Positions 53,984 to 62,398 of a stretch of 64,000 bases of DNA are shown here, piece after piece. A program made the position numbers and the translations under genes. Where the stretch lies: assembly GCA_017795085.1 (NCBI GenBank), contig CP051246.1:870514-934513 (forward strand), read 5' to 3'. Source of the stretch: Salegentibacter sp. (GTDB lineage Bacteria; Bacteroidota; Bacteroidia; Flavobacteriales; Flavobacteriaceae). Each line of letters starts with the position of its first letter. Position 1 is the first letter of the stretch. Below the pieces are notes generated by a model. That model had not been told where the DNA came from. It did not search any database and saw only the letters and a list, made by a program, of their open reading frames with translations.

Positions 53984-55372
53984 ATGTCGGTGAAGTATAA
54001 GCACTACAATAGTGAACAGAAAGTGTTCAGTAAAAAAGATTTTGGTGAAAATTTTAAATGGGGAGTAGCGGCGGCTGCTTTTCAAACCGAAGGGAGTCCT
54101 TATGCAGATGGAAAAAAAGCTTCTATTTGGGATACCTTTAGCAGCAAAAAGGGAAAAATTTATAAAGGCCATACTGCAGAAATTAGTTGCGATTTTTATA
54201 AACGTTACGAGCAGGATATAGAATTGATGAAATCTATGAATATCCCGAATTTCAGGTTTTCCCTGTCCTGGTCCAGAATCTTTCCTGAAGGAATAGGAGC
54301 TTATAATCAAGAGGGGATTGATTTCTATAATCGCATTATCAACAAATGCCTGGAACTGAATATTGAACCCTGGATAACAATTTACCATTGGGATCTGCCG
54401 GAAGCATTGGAAAAAAAGGGTGGCTGGGCTAATCGAGAAATAATAGCATGGTTTTCTGAATATGTAAAGCTTTGTGCCAAAGCATTTGGAGATCGTGTAA
54501 AACACTGGATGGTGCTTAATGAACCCTTGGTGTTTACAGGAGCGGGCTACTTTTTGGGCATTCATGCTCCCGGGAAAAAAGGAATTAAAAAATTTATTCC
54601 CGCTATGCACCATGCTACTATTTGCCAGGCTCAGGGAGGTAGGATTATAAGGGAGACTTGTCCACAGGCCAAGATAGGAACTACCTTTTCCTGTTCCCAG
54701 ATAGATCCTTATCGAACTAATAATAAAGATAAAAAAGCAGCCAAAAGAGTAGATGCTCTTATTAACAGGCTTTTCCTGGAGCCGGCATTAGGGCTTGGAT
54801 ATCCGGAAGAAGACTTGAGGTTTTTAAAAAGGTTAAAGCCTTATTTTCTCCCTGGCGACCGAGAGATGATGACATTTGAGTTTGATTTTATCGGACTTCA
54901 GAATTATACTCGGGAAGTTGTAAAACATGCCTGGCTGGTACCCTATGTGCAGGCTATGAATATAAAAGCACGCAAAAGAAAGGTACCGATAACAGAAATG
55001 GAATGGGAGGTTTATCCTAAAGGTATTTATAAACTTCTTAAAAAGTTTAGCGCTTATAAAGGAGTGAAAAAAATCTATATAACTGAAAATGGGGCTGCAT
55101 TTCCGGATAAAATAGAAAATGGAAAAGTTCACGATACGGATCGTGTTTATTTTTTAAAAAACTATCTGAAGCAAGTGCTAAAAGCAAAAAAGGAGGGAGT
55201 GGAAGTAAATGGATATTTTGTATGGAGCTTGACAGATAATTTTGAATGGGCTGAAGGTTATCGCCCGCGATTTGGTCTTGTATATATAGATTTTGATACA
55301 CAGAAAAGGATTGTAAAAAGCTCTGGCAGGTGGTTTAAAAATTTCCTGAAACACTCTTCCTGTCTTATTTAG
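53984..55372 (+). CDS. Glycoside hydrolase family 1 protein (beta-glucosidase-like)
   Basis: A 462-residue protein of GH1 type. Acid/base Glu180 in VLNEPLVF and nucleophile Glu368 in YITENGAAF, the WGVAAAAFQTEG start motif, Trp-rich YHWDLPEAL and the closing FVWSLTDNFEWAEGY. No signal peptide, so it works in the cytosol. The ATG follows the stop of the glycosyltransferase gene directly (53981-53983, then 53984), so translation is coupled. A glycosidase coupled to a glycosyltransferase could trim or, by transglycosylation, remodel a glycolipid. This is inference. Confidence 0.92.
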   Translation: MSVKYKHYNSEQKVFSKKDFGENFKWGVAAAAFQTEGSPYADGKKASIWDTFSSKKGKIYKGHTAEISCDFYKRYEQDIELMKSMNIPNFRFSLSWSRIFPEGIGAYNQEGIDFYNRIINKCLELNIEPWITIYHWDLPEALEKKGGWANREIIAWFSEYVKLCAKAFGDRVKHWMVLNEPLVFTGAGYFLGIHAPGKKGIKKFIPAMHHATICQAQGGRIIRETCPQAKIGTTFSCSQIDPYRTNNKDKKAAKRVDALINRLFLEPALGLGYPEEDLRFLKRLKPYFLPGDREMMTFEFDFIGLQNYTREVVKHAWLVPYVQAMNIKARKRKVPITEMEWEVYPKGIYKLLKKFSAYKGVKKIYITENGAAFPDKIENGKVHDTDRVYFLKNYLKQVLKAKKEGVEVNGYFVWSLTDNFEWAEGYRPRFGLVYIDFDTQKRIVKSSGRWFKNFLKHSSCLI

Positions 55373-55648
55373 TCGAAAACAATCTAAAGAGATTTTTAGT
55401 TTCTTTCTTCAATTTGTTAACCTAATTCATTAATTTCATTTTTAATAGATTAATATCGATGATACTATATACTGACTGATTTGGATGTTAGATAGGAGCA
55501 GAAAGAGAAGGGCTTTAGTCCTTCCGATTAACGCCTGTCTTGAATGAAGTCGGTTTTAAGGGAAGGTAGTTTTTGATAAATAGCTTATCAAAGGTATTAA
55601 ATCCCATCTATTTGATTTTTAATATTATAAAACCACTTTCACTAAGCG

Positions 55649-56539
55649 ATGTTTGACTTTCGATTAAAGGTTTTCCATACTGTAGCAAGACGACTTAATT
55701 TTACCAAAGCGGCAGAAGAACTATATATTACCCAACCGGCAGTTACCAAACATATCAAGGAAATTGAAAAACACTTTAAGCTGAAGTTGTTTGACAGAAA
55801 CGGTACAAAAATTAAACTTACCAGTGCCGGGGAAATTCTCTTAAAATACACTGAGCAGCTTTTTGATATTTACCGAAATCTCGAAATAGATATGAATGCT
55901 TTAAATAGTATGCATTCTGGAGATTTGCGTATAGGGGCCAGTACTACTGTGGCACAGTATGTTTTGCCTCCAATTCTGGCAGATTTCCGTAAACACTTTC
56001 CGGATATATCTGCTAGGCTAAAGGCAGGAAATACAGAGGATATAGAAAATGCCCTTTTAACTAATGAAATCGATTTGGGAATTATTGAAGGACAATCTCA
56101 AAAACCACAAATTTCTTATACTCCTTTTCTGAAAGATGAAATAGTACTGGTGGCAAAAATAGGCTCTCCTCTGGCTAAAGATAATATTGGCTTACAAACG
56201 CTTTTAGATATTAATCTTCTAATGCGGGAGCAAGGCTCTGGTACACGGGAGGTAATTGAACATGCGTTAAAAAGTAAGGGAATTAGCCTGGCTGATCTAA
56301 AAGTAGAGATGGAATTGACCAGTACTGAAAGTATAAAAGGCTATTTGCTTAATTCAGATTGTATGACTTTCCTCTCAGTGTATGCTATACTTAAAGAATT
56401 GGCTTCTAATGAATGTTGTATTGTAGATGTGAAAAACCTGAATATAGAACGATATTTTTATCTCATCCAAAACCATGGGGAGGTAAACAATCTTTCTAAA
56501 CTTTTTATAAATTTTGCTACTCGTTATAACTTCAGGTAA
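55649..56539 (+). CDS. LysR family transcriptional regulator
   Basis: A 296-residue protein with the LysR N-terminal HTH (residues 1-60: FDFRLKVFHTVARRLNFTKAAEELYITQPAVTKHIKEIE) and a periplasmic-binding-like effector domain from about residue 90 (LRIGASTTVAQYVLPPIL, LGIIEGQSQ, LLMREQGSGTREVIEHAL). It lies 80 bp upstream of a YeiH-type exporter gene in the same direction. In related bacteria CysB/YeiE-like LysR regulators control such exporters. The effector is unknown. Confidence 0.9.
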   Translation: MFDFRLKVFHTVARRLNFTKAAEELYITQPAVTKHIKEIEKHFKLKLFDRNGTKIKLTSAGEILLKYTEQLFDIYRNLEIDMNALNSMHSGDLRIGASTTVAQYVLPPILADFRKHFPDISARLKAGNTEDIENALLTNEIDLGIIEGQSQKPQISYTPFLKDEIVLVAKIGSPLAKDNIGLQTLLDINLLMREQGSGTREVIEHALKSKGISLADLKVEMELTSTESIKGYLLNSDCMTFLSVYAILKELASNECCIVDVKNLNIERYFYLIQNHGEVNNLSKLFINFATRYNFR

Positions 56540-56619
56540 TTGCTGATTACTATTTTGAATTTCCACGGAAAGTAGGATTTGCTGAAATTTGTCTTGTGTT
56601 ATTTAATGCATGGGCCACG

Positions 56620-57600
56620 ATGAGTCATACAGCTAAAAAAATTCAAAATGTTTTTCAGCAAGCTCTGGAAAGAAATATTTCACTGCGCGAACTTATTTTT
56701 ATTCTGGCCCTCATACTTTGTCTTTCTTCAGTTGTTTCACCACCTATAGCATTACTTATGGGAATAGCCTTAGCGCAGGTTATTGGGCATCCTTATCTTC
56801 ACCTTAATCATAAAGCTACCCAAATTCTCTTGCAAATATCGGTAGTAGGACTTGGTTTTGGTATGAATGCCAATACTGCCCTCGAAGCAGGTAAAAATGG
56901 TGTTTTATTTACGCTGGGGTCTATTTTCGGTACGCTCATCCTGGGTTACTTCCTAAGTAAAATTTTTAGGATAGAAAGCACTACCTCATTCCTAATCAGC
57001 ATAGGAACAGCTATTTGTGGAGGAAGTGCTATTGCCGCTGTGTCTCCGGTTATCAAAGCAAAAGAAAAGCATATTTCCGTTGCCCTGGGTACCGTGTTTA
57101 TTCTCAATTCAGTGGCCTTATTTGTTTTTCCGGCTGTGGGGCACCTGCTGGGTCTTTCTCAAACCCAGTTTGGAATGTGGAGTGCGATAGCCATACACGA
57201 TACCAGTTCTGTAGTAGGTGCTGCAGCCAATTACGGTAGCGAAGCTTTAGAAGTGGCCACGACCGTAAAACTGACCCGGGCTTTATGGATTATTCCCATA
57301 GCACTAGGTGCTGCTTTTCTCTTTAAAACAAACAAAGGAAAAGTAAAAATTCCGTATTTCATTGGGCTTTTTGTATTGGCGATGCTTACCAATACCTATC
57401 TTCCCGGAATAGCAAAATTTAGCCCTTATATGCTTACTATTTCTAAAATAGGTTTAACACTTACGCTTTTTTTAATAGGTAGTGGACTTTCCGGTAAAGT
57501 ATTGAAATCTGTGGGGGTTAAACCTATGATTCAGGGTATTCTTCTCTGGGTAGTGATTTCCATCGGGGCATTGTGGAGTGTCCTTACACTGGTTCAATAG
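56620..57600 (+). CDS. YeiH/UPF0324-type putative sulfate exporter
   Basis: A 326-residue membrane protein from ATG 56620 (a GTG at 56596 would add eight residues without function). About ten membrane segments. Conserved elements of the UPF0324 family: GIALAQVIGHPYLH, VVGLGFGMNANTALEAGKNG, SIGTAICGGSAIAAVSPVIKAKE, IAIHDTSSVVGAAANYG and VKLTRALWIIPIAL. Family members are annotated as sulfate or sulfur-compound exporters. It lies 80 bp after a LysR gene, which suggests local regulation. Confidence 0.88.
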   Translation: MSHTAKKIQNVFQQALERNISLRELIFILALILCLSSVVSPPIALLMGIALAQVIGHPYLHLNHKATQILLQISVVGLGFGMNANTALEAGKNGVLFTLGSIFGTLILGYFLSKIFRIESTTSFLISIGTAICGGSAIAAVSPVIKAKEKHISVALGTVFILNSVALFVFPAVGHLLGLSQTQFGMWSAIAIHDTSSVVGAAANYGSEALEVATTVKLTRALWIIPIALGAAFLFKTNKGKVKIPYFIGLFVLAMLTNTYLPGIAKFSPYMLTISKIGLTLTLFLIGSGLSGKVLKSVGVKPMIQGILLWVVISIGALWSVLTLVQ

Positions 57601-57774
57601 CTTTTTAAGAATCTTAAAAATTCAATTCGCTAGTAGATACCCCTTTATATGTGAAAATTTTTATGCTTTTTAGTTTAAATTATTTAACAGCCTACTATAA
57701 ACTTGTGTTAATCAATTGATATTGAGAATGTTGTTTTTTAAATTGATAGTGTATTAACCAAAAAAGATAAAGCT

Positions 57775-57978
57775 ATGAGTATTGTAAAAGTAATTGAGGT
57801 AATTGCCTCTTCAGAAAAAAGTTTTGATGATGCAGTTAGAAATGCACTTAAAGAAGCAAGTAAATCGGTAAGTAACATAAAATCAATTTATGTGAAAGAA
57901 ATGAACGCCAATGTAGATAACAACCAGATAACTACTTTTGGGGTAAATGCAAAAGTTTCGTTTACTGTTACGAAATAA
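57775..57978 (+). CDS. Dodecin family flavin-binding protein
   Basis: A 67-residue protein of the dodecin fold: SIVKVIEVIASSEKSFDDAV, then a helix and the strand pair KSIYVKEMNANVDNNQI and VNAKVSFTV. Dodecins form hollow twelve-subunit shells that store or buffer flavins. The typical Trp that stacks on the flavin is not obvious here, so flavin binding is not assured. It is a single-gene unit followed by a strong terminator. Confidence 0.88.
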   Translation: MSIVKVIEVIASSEKSFDDAVRNALKEASKSVSNIKSIYVKEMNANVDNNQITTFGVNAKVSFTVTK

Positions 57979-57989
57979 GATTAATTGAT

Positions 57990-58028
57990 AAGGAAGATAA
58001 ATATTTAGTATTTATCTTCCTTATTTTT
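57990..58028 (+). terminator. Terminator after the dodecin gene
   Basis: A perfect 14-bp stem (AAGGAAGATAAATA and TATTTATCTTCCTT) with a 5-base loop, followed by a T-rich run. It lies 11 bp after the dodecin stop. Confidence 0.85.
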
Positions 58029-58121
58029 CTTAGAATTTTCAATAATAAAAGCACTTCATAAATTGAAAGTTGCTTCTTTGTTTTGGTTTAGCGATAAGAA
58101 ATCATTTTATAAGTCCCGTTA

Positions 58122-58616
58122 TTAACTTTCTTGACTTACAGGTTCAGCTTTTTCTATAACAGAGGGTTCTTCTTCCTCTTCGTCTTTTGAAAAGTAAGGA
58201 AAAACATCCAGAATTGGTGATTCTGTAATAGCCGGAATAGTATATTCTCCCATCGTATCTTCCATAGCAATACTTGTGTTTTCAAAAGCTTCTTTTACAT
58301 CATTGGCCTGCACTAGTAAATAAATATTGGATTTTTTTTCTTTGCCACTCTCCTCGTCCAAGGCTATCAGCGAAACTTTTGATTTGAACCATCGATCGGA
58401 ATTTTCAAAAGGATGAACTTCGGAGAAATTCGCGACTTTAATATTCATAATTCTAAAATCCTCACTGGTATAAGCAGTCATTTCTTCCATAAGCCTGGTT
58501 TCTGCTTCTGTATAAGATACTGCATCCAGCAAATAGGTATCGGTAGTCATTTTTTGCTCTCCGGTTTCGTGTGTTTTTTTGTATTTCACCTTACATTCAA
58601 ACCAAGTTATGCTCAT
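58122..58616 (-). CDS. DUF4494 domain protein
   Basis: A 164-residue cytosolic protein of the DUF4494 family, common in Bacteroidota. Typical elements are MSITWFECKVKYKKTHETGE, the conserved Trp-Phe pair early in the protein, DAVSYTEAETRLMEEM, and RWFKSKVSLIALDEESGKEK with another Trp-Phe pair. A variable acidic tail follows. No known activity. It is in the opposite direction to the dodecin gene and 161 bp from the MATE gene. Confidence 0.85.
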   Translation of the reverse strand: MSITWFECKVKYKKTHETGEQKMTTDTYLLDAVSYTEAETRLMEEMTAYTSEDFRIMNIKVANFSEVHPFENSDRWFKSKVSLIALDEESGKEKKSNIYLLVQANDVKEAFENTSIAMEDTMGEYTIPAITESPILDVFPYFSKDEEEEEPSVIEKAEPVSQES

Positions 58617-58777
58617 ATATTTTTATTTTTTGGAGGCCAAAAATATTATTTATCCCAAATCTTCTGTATAAAAATCGCAATAGATATTCACAATTTTTCT
58701 GATTTAGCTTTAAACTATTTTAAATAAGGGATTTAATAAAACAGGTAGTTGTATTCATAGATCGATATCTTTAAACC

Positions 58778-60202
58778 TTATACTTTTTGGGTTTTCCATT
58801 TTCCCCGGGTAAAAAGCCATAAGGTAAAGATACCGGCACTTGTTTCTGAAAAAAATACGGCCCAAAATACTCCGGAATGCCCCCAGCCCTGATTAATGGC
58901 CAAAATATAGGCCAAAGGAATCTGAATTATCCAGAAAAAAACGAAATTAATTTTTGTAGGGGTGCCGGTATCACCCGACCCGTTAAAAGCCTGGGTGGCT
59001 ACCATCCACCATCCGTAAATAAAGAATGAATAAGAAAGGATTTCCAGCCATTTCCCTCCAACTTTTATTACTTCAGGGGTAGCGGAGAAATATCCGATTA
59101 ATGTCTCGTTAAAAAAGAAAAAGATCACAGAAACCAAAAGCAGAAAATACATGTTATATTTTCCTATTTTCCAGATCGTAGATTCGGCACGATCTGGATT
59201 TTTGGCGCCCAAATTTTGTCCCACCAGGGTAGTAGCAGCATTAGAAAGTCCCCAGGCTGGCATCATACAAAACATCATAACCCTAAGGGCAATGGTAGCT
59301 CCTGCAACAGCTTCACTACCAATATCGGCTAAAATCCGCATTAAAAAAATCCAGGAGGTCATACCTATAAACATTTGGCCTATCCCACCCAAAGAAGTCT
59401 TTATAATGGTAATCATGGCTTTTGCATTCCAATACAATTGAGATATTTTCACTTTAATGTGCTTACCGCCTTTAAAGAGCAACCATACTTGTACAAGTAC
59501 CCCACACCCGCGCCCGATATTTGTGGCAATCGCTGCCCCTTCTAATCCCAAAGCCGGGATGGGACCCCAACCAAAAATCAATAACGGGTCAAGTAATATG
59601 TTTATTCCATTGGCAAATCCCAGTACCCACATAGCGATGGCGGCATCTCCCGCCCCTCGAAAAATTGCATTAATAACAAAAAGGAGCATAATTACCATGT
59701 TTCCCCCAAGCATCCATTGCATATAGGGATAACCATATTTGAGCGTCCAGGAATCCGCACCCATAAGCCTTAATAGGTCTTCTGCAAAAAAGATTCCGGC
59801 TACGGCAAATGGAATAGCGGCTAATATTGCGAGAATAATAGACTGGACTGCAGATACCGAGGCAATTTCTCCTTTCTTTTCACCGATGCGCCTGGCTATG
59901 ATAGCGGTAACAGCCATGGCCAGTCCCATAGCTATAGAATACAACAAAAATAAATAGGTTTCTGTAAGGCCAACTGTGGCTACTGCTGAAGCCCCGAGTT
60001 TCCCTACAAAATAAATATCTACAATAGCAAAGGTAGATTCCATAACCAGTTCCAGAATCATAGGAATGGCTAAAAGAAAAATAGCGCGTTTCAGGCTAAT
60101 GTTTGTATAATCAGCCTGAGTACCTTTTATAGCTTCTATAAGTGCTTTCCACAGGTTTCTTTTAGGTGGTTTTGAAGATATGGAAGATTGGTTTTGTTCC
60201 AT
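58778..60202 (-). CDS. MATE family efflux transporter
   Basis: A 474-residue protein with twelve membrane segments in two homologous halves (AIFLLAIPMILELVMESTFA, then VDIYFVGKLGASAVATVGLT in the first; ALRVMMFCMMPAWGLSNAAT and LVGQNLGAKNPDRAE in the second). The pattern fits the MATE drug/Na+ or H+ antiporters. The N-terminal 35 residues are a longer cytoplasmic leader than usual. No associated regulator nearby. Substrate unknown. Confidence 0.92.
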   Translation of the reverse strand: MEQNQSSISSKPPKRNLWKALIEAIKGTQADYTNISLKRAIFLLAIPMILELVMESTFAIVDIYFVGKLGASAVATVGLTETYLFLLYSIAMGLAMAVTAIIARRIGEKKGEIASVSAVQSIILAILAAIPFAVAGIFFAEDLLRLMGADSWTLKYGYPYMQWMLGGNMVIMLLFVINAIFRGAGDAAIAMWVLGFANGINILLDPLLIFGWGPIPALGLEGAAIATNIGRGCGVLVQVWLLFKGGKHIKVKISQLYWNAKAMITIIKTSLGGIGQMFIGMTSWIFLMRILADIGSEAVAGATIALRVMMFCMMPAWGLSNAATTLVGQNLGAKNPDRAESTIWKIGKYNMYFLLLVSVIFFFFNETLIGYFSATPEVIKVGGKWLEILSYSFFIYGWWMVATQAFNGSGDTGTPTKINFVFFWIIQIPLAYILAINQGWGHSGVFWAVFFSETSAGIFTLWLFTRGKWKTQKV

Positions 60203-60654
60203 GTCCTGTTTTTATTATAGGTTTTACAATATAACTCAGTAGCTTTTATTTCTCTCCGTGGAAAAAGATCTTGTTTTTCTTCTACTTTTGAGTTTCACTC
60301 AAGATAAAGTTTAGTTCAAGGCTCTAAGAAAACAGTTCGTCGGGTAACTTTTAAGCAGTATTTTAAAACCTGAAATTCAGCGGAAAGTTACTTAAAAAAG
60401 TAGCTCAAAGAACAGCTTTTATTTTTTTATTCCCACCAGCGGGTTTAATACCTTCGAACCTAGCCGCAATCGAGAAATGCTTCCATACAGCTCGTTGACT
60501 TGTTCCATAGTTGTTGATTAAAGAGAAGTTTGTCTATAAGGAAATTAGTTGACTTAATTAGCAGTGCAATAAACATTTCATAACCTTTTTATTACAGTTG
60601 ATAAAAGTTCAGGCTATAACTTTGAATGTTAAGAACAGTATAGTTACCTGATAT
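60203..60654. other. Divergent intergenic region between MATE and TPR-LuxR genes
   Basis: About 450 bp without a gene. It holds a -7-like TAACTTTG at 60617-60624, 31 bp before the ATG of the regulator. Confidence 0.45.
60617..60624 (+). promoter_or_regulatory. Candidate -7 element for the second TPR-LuxR gene
   Basis: TAACTTTG fits TAnnTTTG, and a TTG (60598-60600) lies 16 bp upstream, slightly short of the usual spacing. Confidence 0.45.
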
Positions 60655-62222
60655 ATGAAGATTAATATTTTGCTTTTTTTTTGTTTTTTGGCCAGCTAGG
60701 TTTTTCATTGCAAATAGGGCCGGATTCCCTGAAAGTATACGAAGATACCATTTACCTTCAGAAAAAAAGAGCTTTAGAAAAAGCCTATGCCACCCAGTCG
60801 GAATCAGAAATTGTTGCTCTTCATAATGATTTGGGAGATTATTATCAAAATGCCCTCTTGTATTCGGAAGCTATAGAACAGTATAATGAAGTCCTGCAAA
60901 ATATTACAGGCTTCGGGGCGGATTCTTTAAAGTTCAGTATTTATAACAAAATAGCTTCCATACATCTTCAGCATAAAAATTATTCCAAAGCAAGGGAATA
61001 TCTTCAGGAAGTTTTTCAGCCCGAAAAAAAAACCTATATGCAGGCTGTGGCTGAAGGCCTTATGGGGAGTTGTTATGAAAAAGAAGGAAATTATTTAAAG
61101 GCCCTGGAGCATCAGTATAATAGCTTGTCGATTTTTAAACAGATAAAAAATCAAAATGGCCTGGCTTTAGTAAATGAGAATATAGGTAGCATTTACGAAG
61201 ATTTGAAGCAATTTGATAAGGCTTATACTTATTTTGAAAAGGCAAATAGTTATTTTCTAGATACCAAAAGTCCAGAACAAATAAGCGTTTTAAATAATCT
61301 TGGGGATGTATATCGAAAAACAGGGAGATATGACCAGGCAATAAAGTTTAGTACACAAGCTTTAAATCTTGCTAAAGCATACAATGATTATGACCAATTG
61401 GAGAGTGCCCATAAAGATCTCTCGGAAATTTATATGGAAACTGGTGAATTCGAAAAAGCTTATGGGCATTTACTGCGTTATGATGAAATTCAAAATGAAA
61501 TTTTAAATGCCGAGAACCTCAGGCAGTTAAATACGCTACAGGCCATTTATGATACGCGTGAAAAAGAAGCAGAAATAGATTTACTTACCAAGCAAAACCA
61601 GGTTAATAAGGCAAATCAAAATTTATTACTTGGAGGAACTTGTGCATTGATTTTGATTTCAGGGGGCTTTTATTACAATTTACAACGTAAGAGAAAAGAT
61701 AGAAATAAGGTACAACAATACGAACAGGAGTTACTTCAGGTACAATTGGATAAAAAGGCCATTGAAGAAAAAAAACTCAATGATGAAATTCATTTAAAAA
61801 CAGCTTCCCTTTCAAAATACAGTCTGAACATGGCACAGAAAAATAAACTTATTGCCGATGTATCTGCAACCTTAAAAAACATTGCTGCCCGCCCCAAGAT
61901 GGAGGTGAAAGATAAGCTTAAAAACCTGGTGCGCGAGTTGGATAGCAATTTAGAGCAATCGGAAGAATGGGATGAGTTTATGGGGTATTTTAAAGAAATT
62001 CACCCGCAGTTTTTTAAAAGTCTTAATGCTCAATCCAGCGGAAAACTTACTCCTACCGAATATCGCCTGGCCATGCTGTTGCGTTTAAAGATGAGTTCAA
62101 AAGAAATTGCCGCTATTTTAAGAATTACTCCAGATAGTGTTCGGGTGGGAAGGTACCGGTTCAGAAAAAAATTACCTATAAATGCTGATCAAAAACTCAG
62201 TCAATTTTTACAGGAATTATAG
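60655..62222 (+). CDS. TPR membrane regulator with C-terminal LuxR-type HTH (second), start disturbed by a T run
   Basis: From TTG 60681 a frame of 513 residues runs to 62222. TPR repeats fill about residues 45-270, a membrane segment lies near 313-333 (LLLGGTCALILISGGFYY), a coiled coil follows, and the C-terminal HTH (about 455-505) has LTPTEYRLAMLLRLKMSSKE and ITPDSVRVGRYRFRKKL. The natural start, ATG 60655 (MKINILLFF), is out of frame: the T run 60674-60682 has nine T, and ten would give the perfect signal peptide MKINILLFFLFFGQLGFSLQ. It is either a sequencing or assembly error, a lesion, or a phase-variable start. Same plan as the 11693-13585 protein. Confidence 0.8.
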
Positions 62223-62358
62223 AAAAATTCACCCACTATTTTGACAAAGTTTAGTGATTGTAAATAAATCTTAATTGTTGCCTTCTTGTAGCCTTTAAAA
62301 AGTGAGTTTGTATACTGCTTGTTGCTTTTTAAAATACGGGTTAATCCCTTATCAGGAC

Positions 62359-62366
62359 TATGTTTG
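62359..62366 (+). promoter_or_regulatory. Candidate -7 element for the TonB receptor gene
   Basis: TATGTTTG matches TAnnTTTG, 33 bp before the receptor start. No good -33 TTG at the usual distance. Confidence 0.4.
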
Positions 62367-62398
62367 TATCAGGATTTTAAAACTGAAACCCAATTAAA

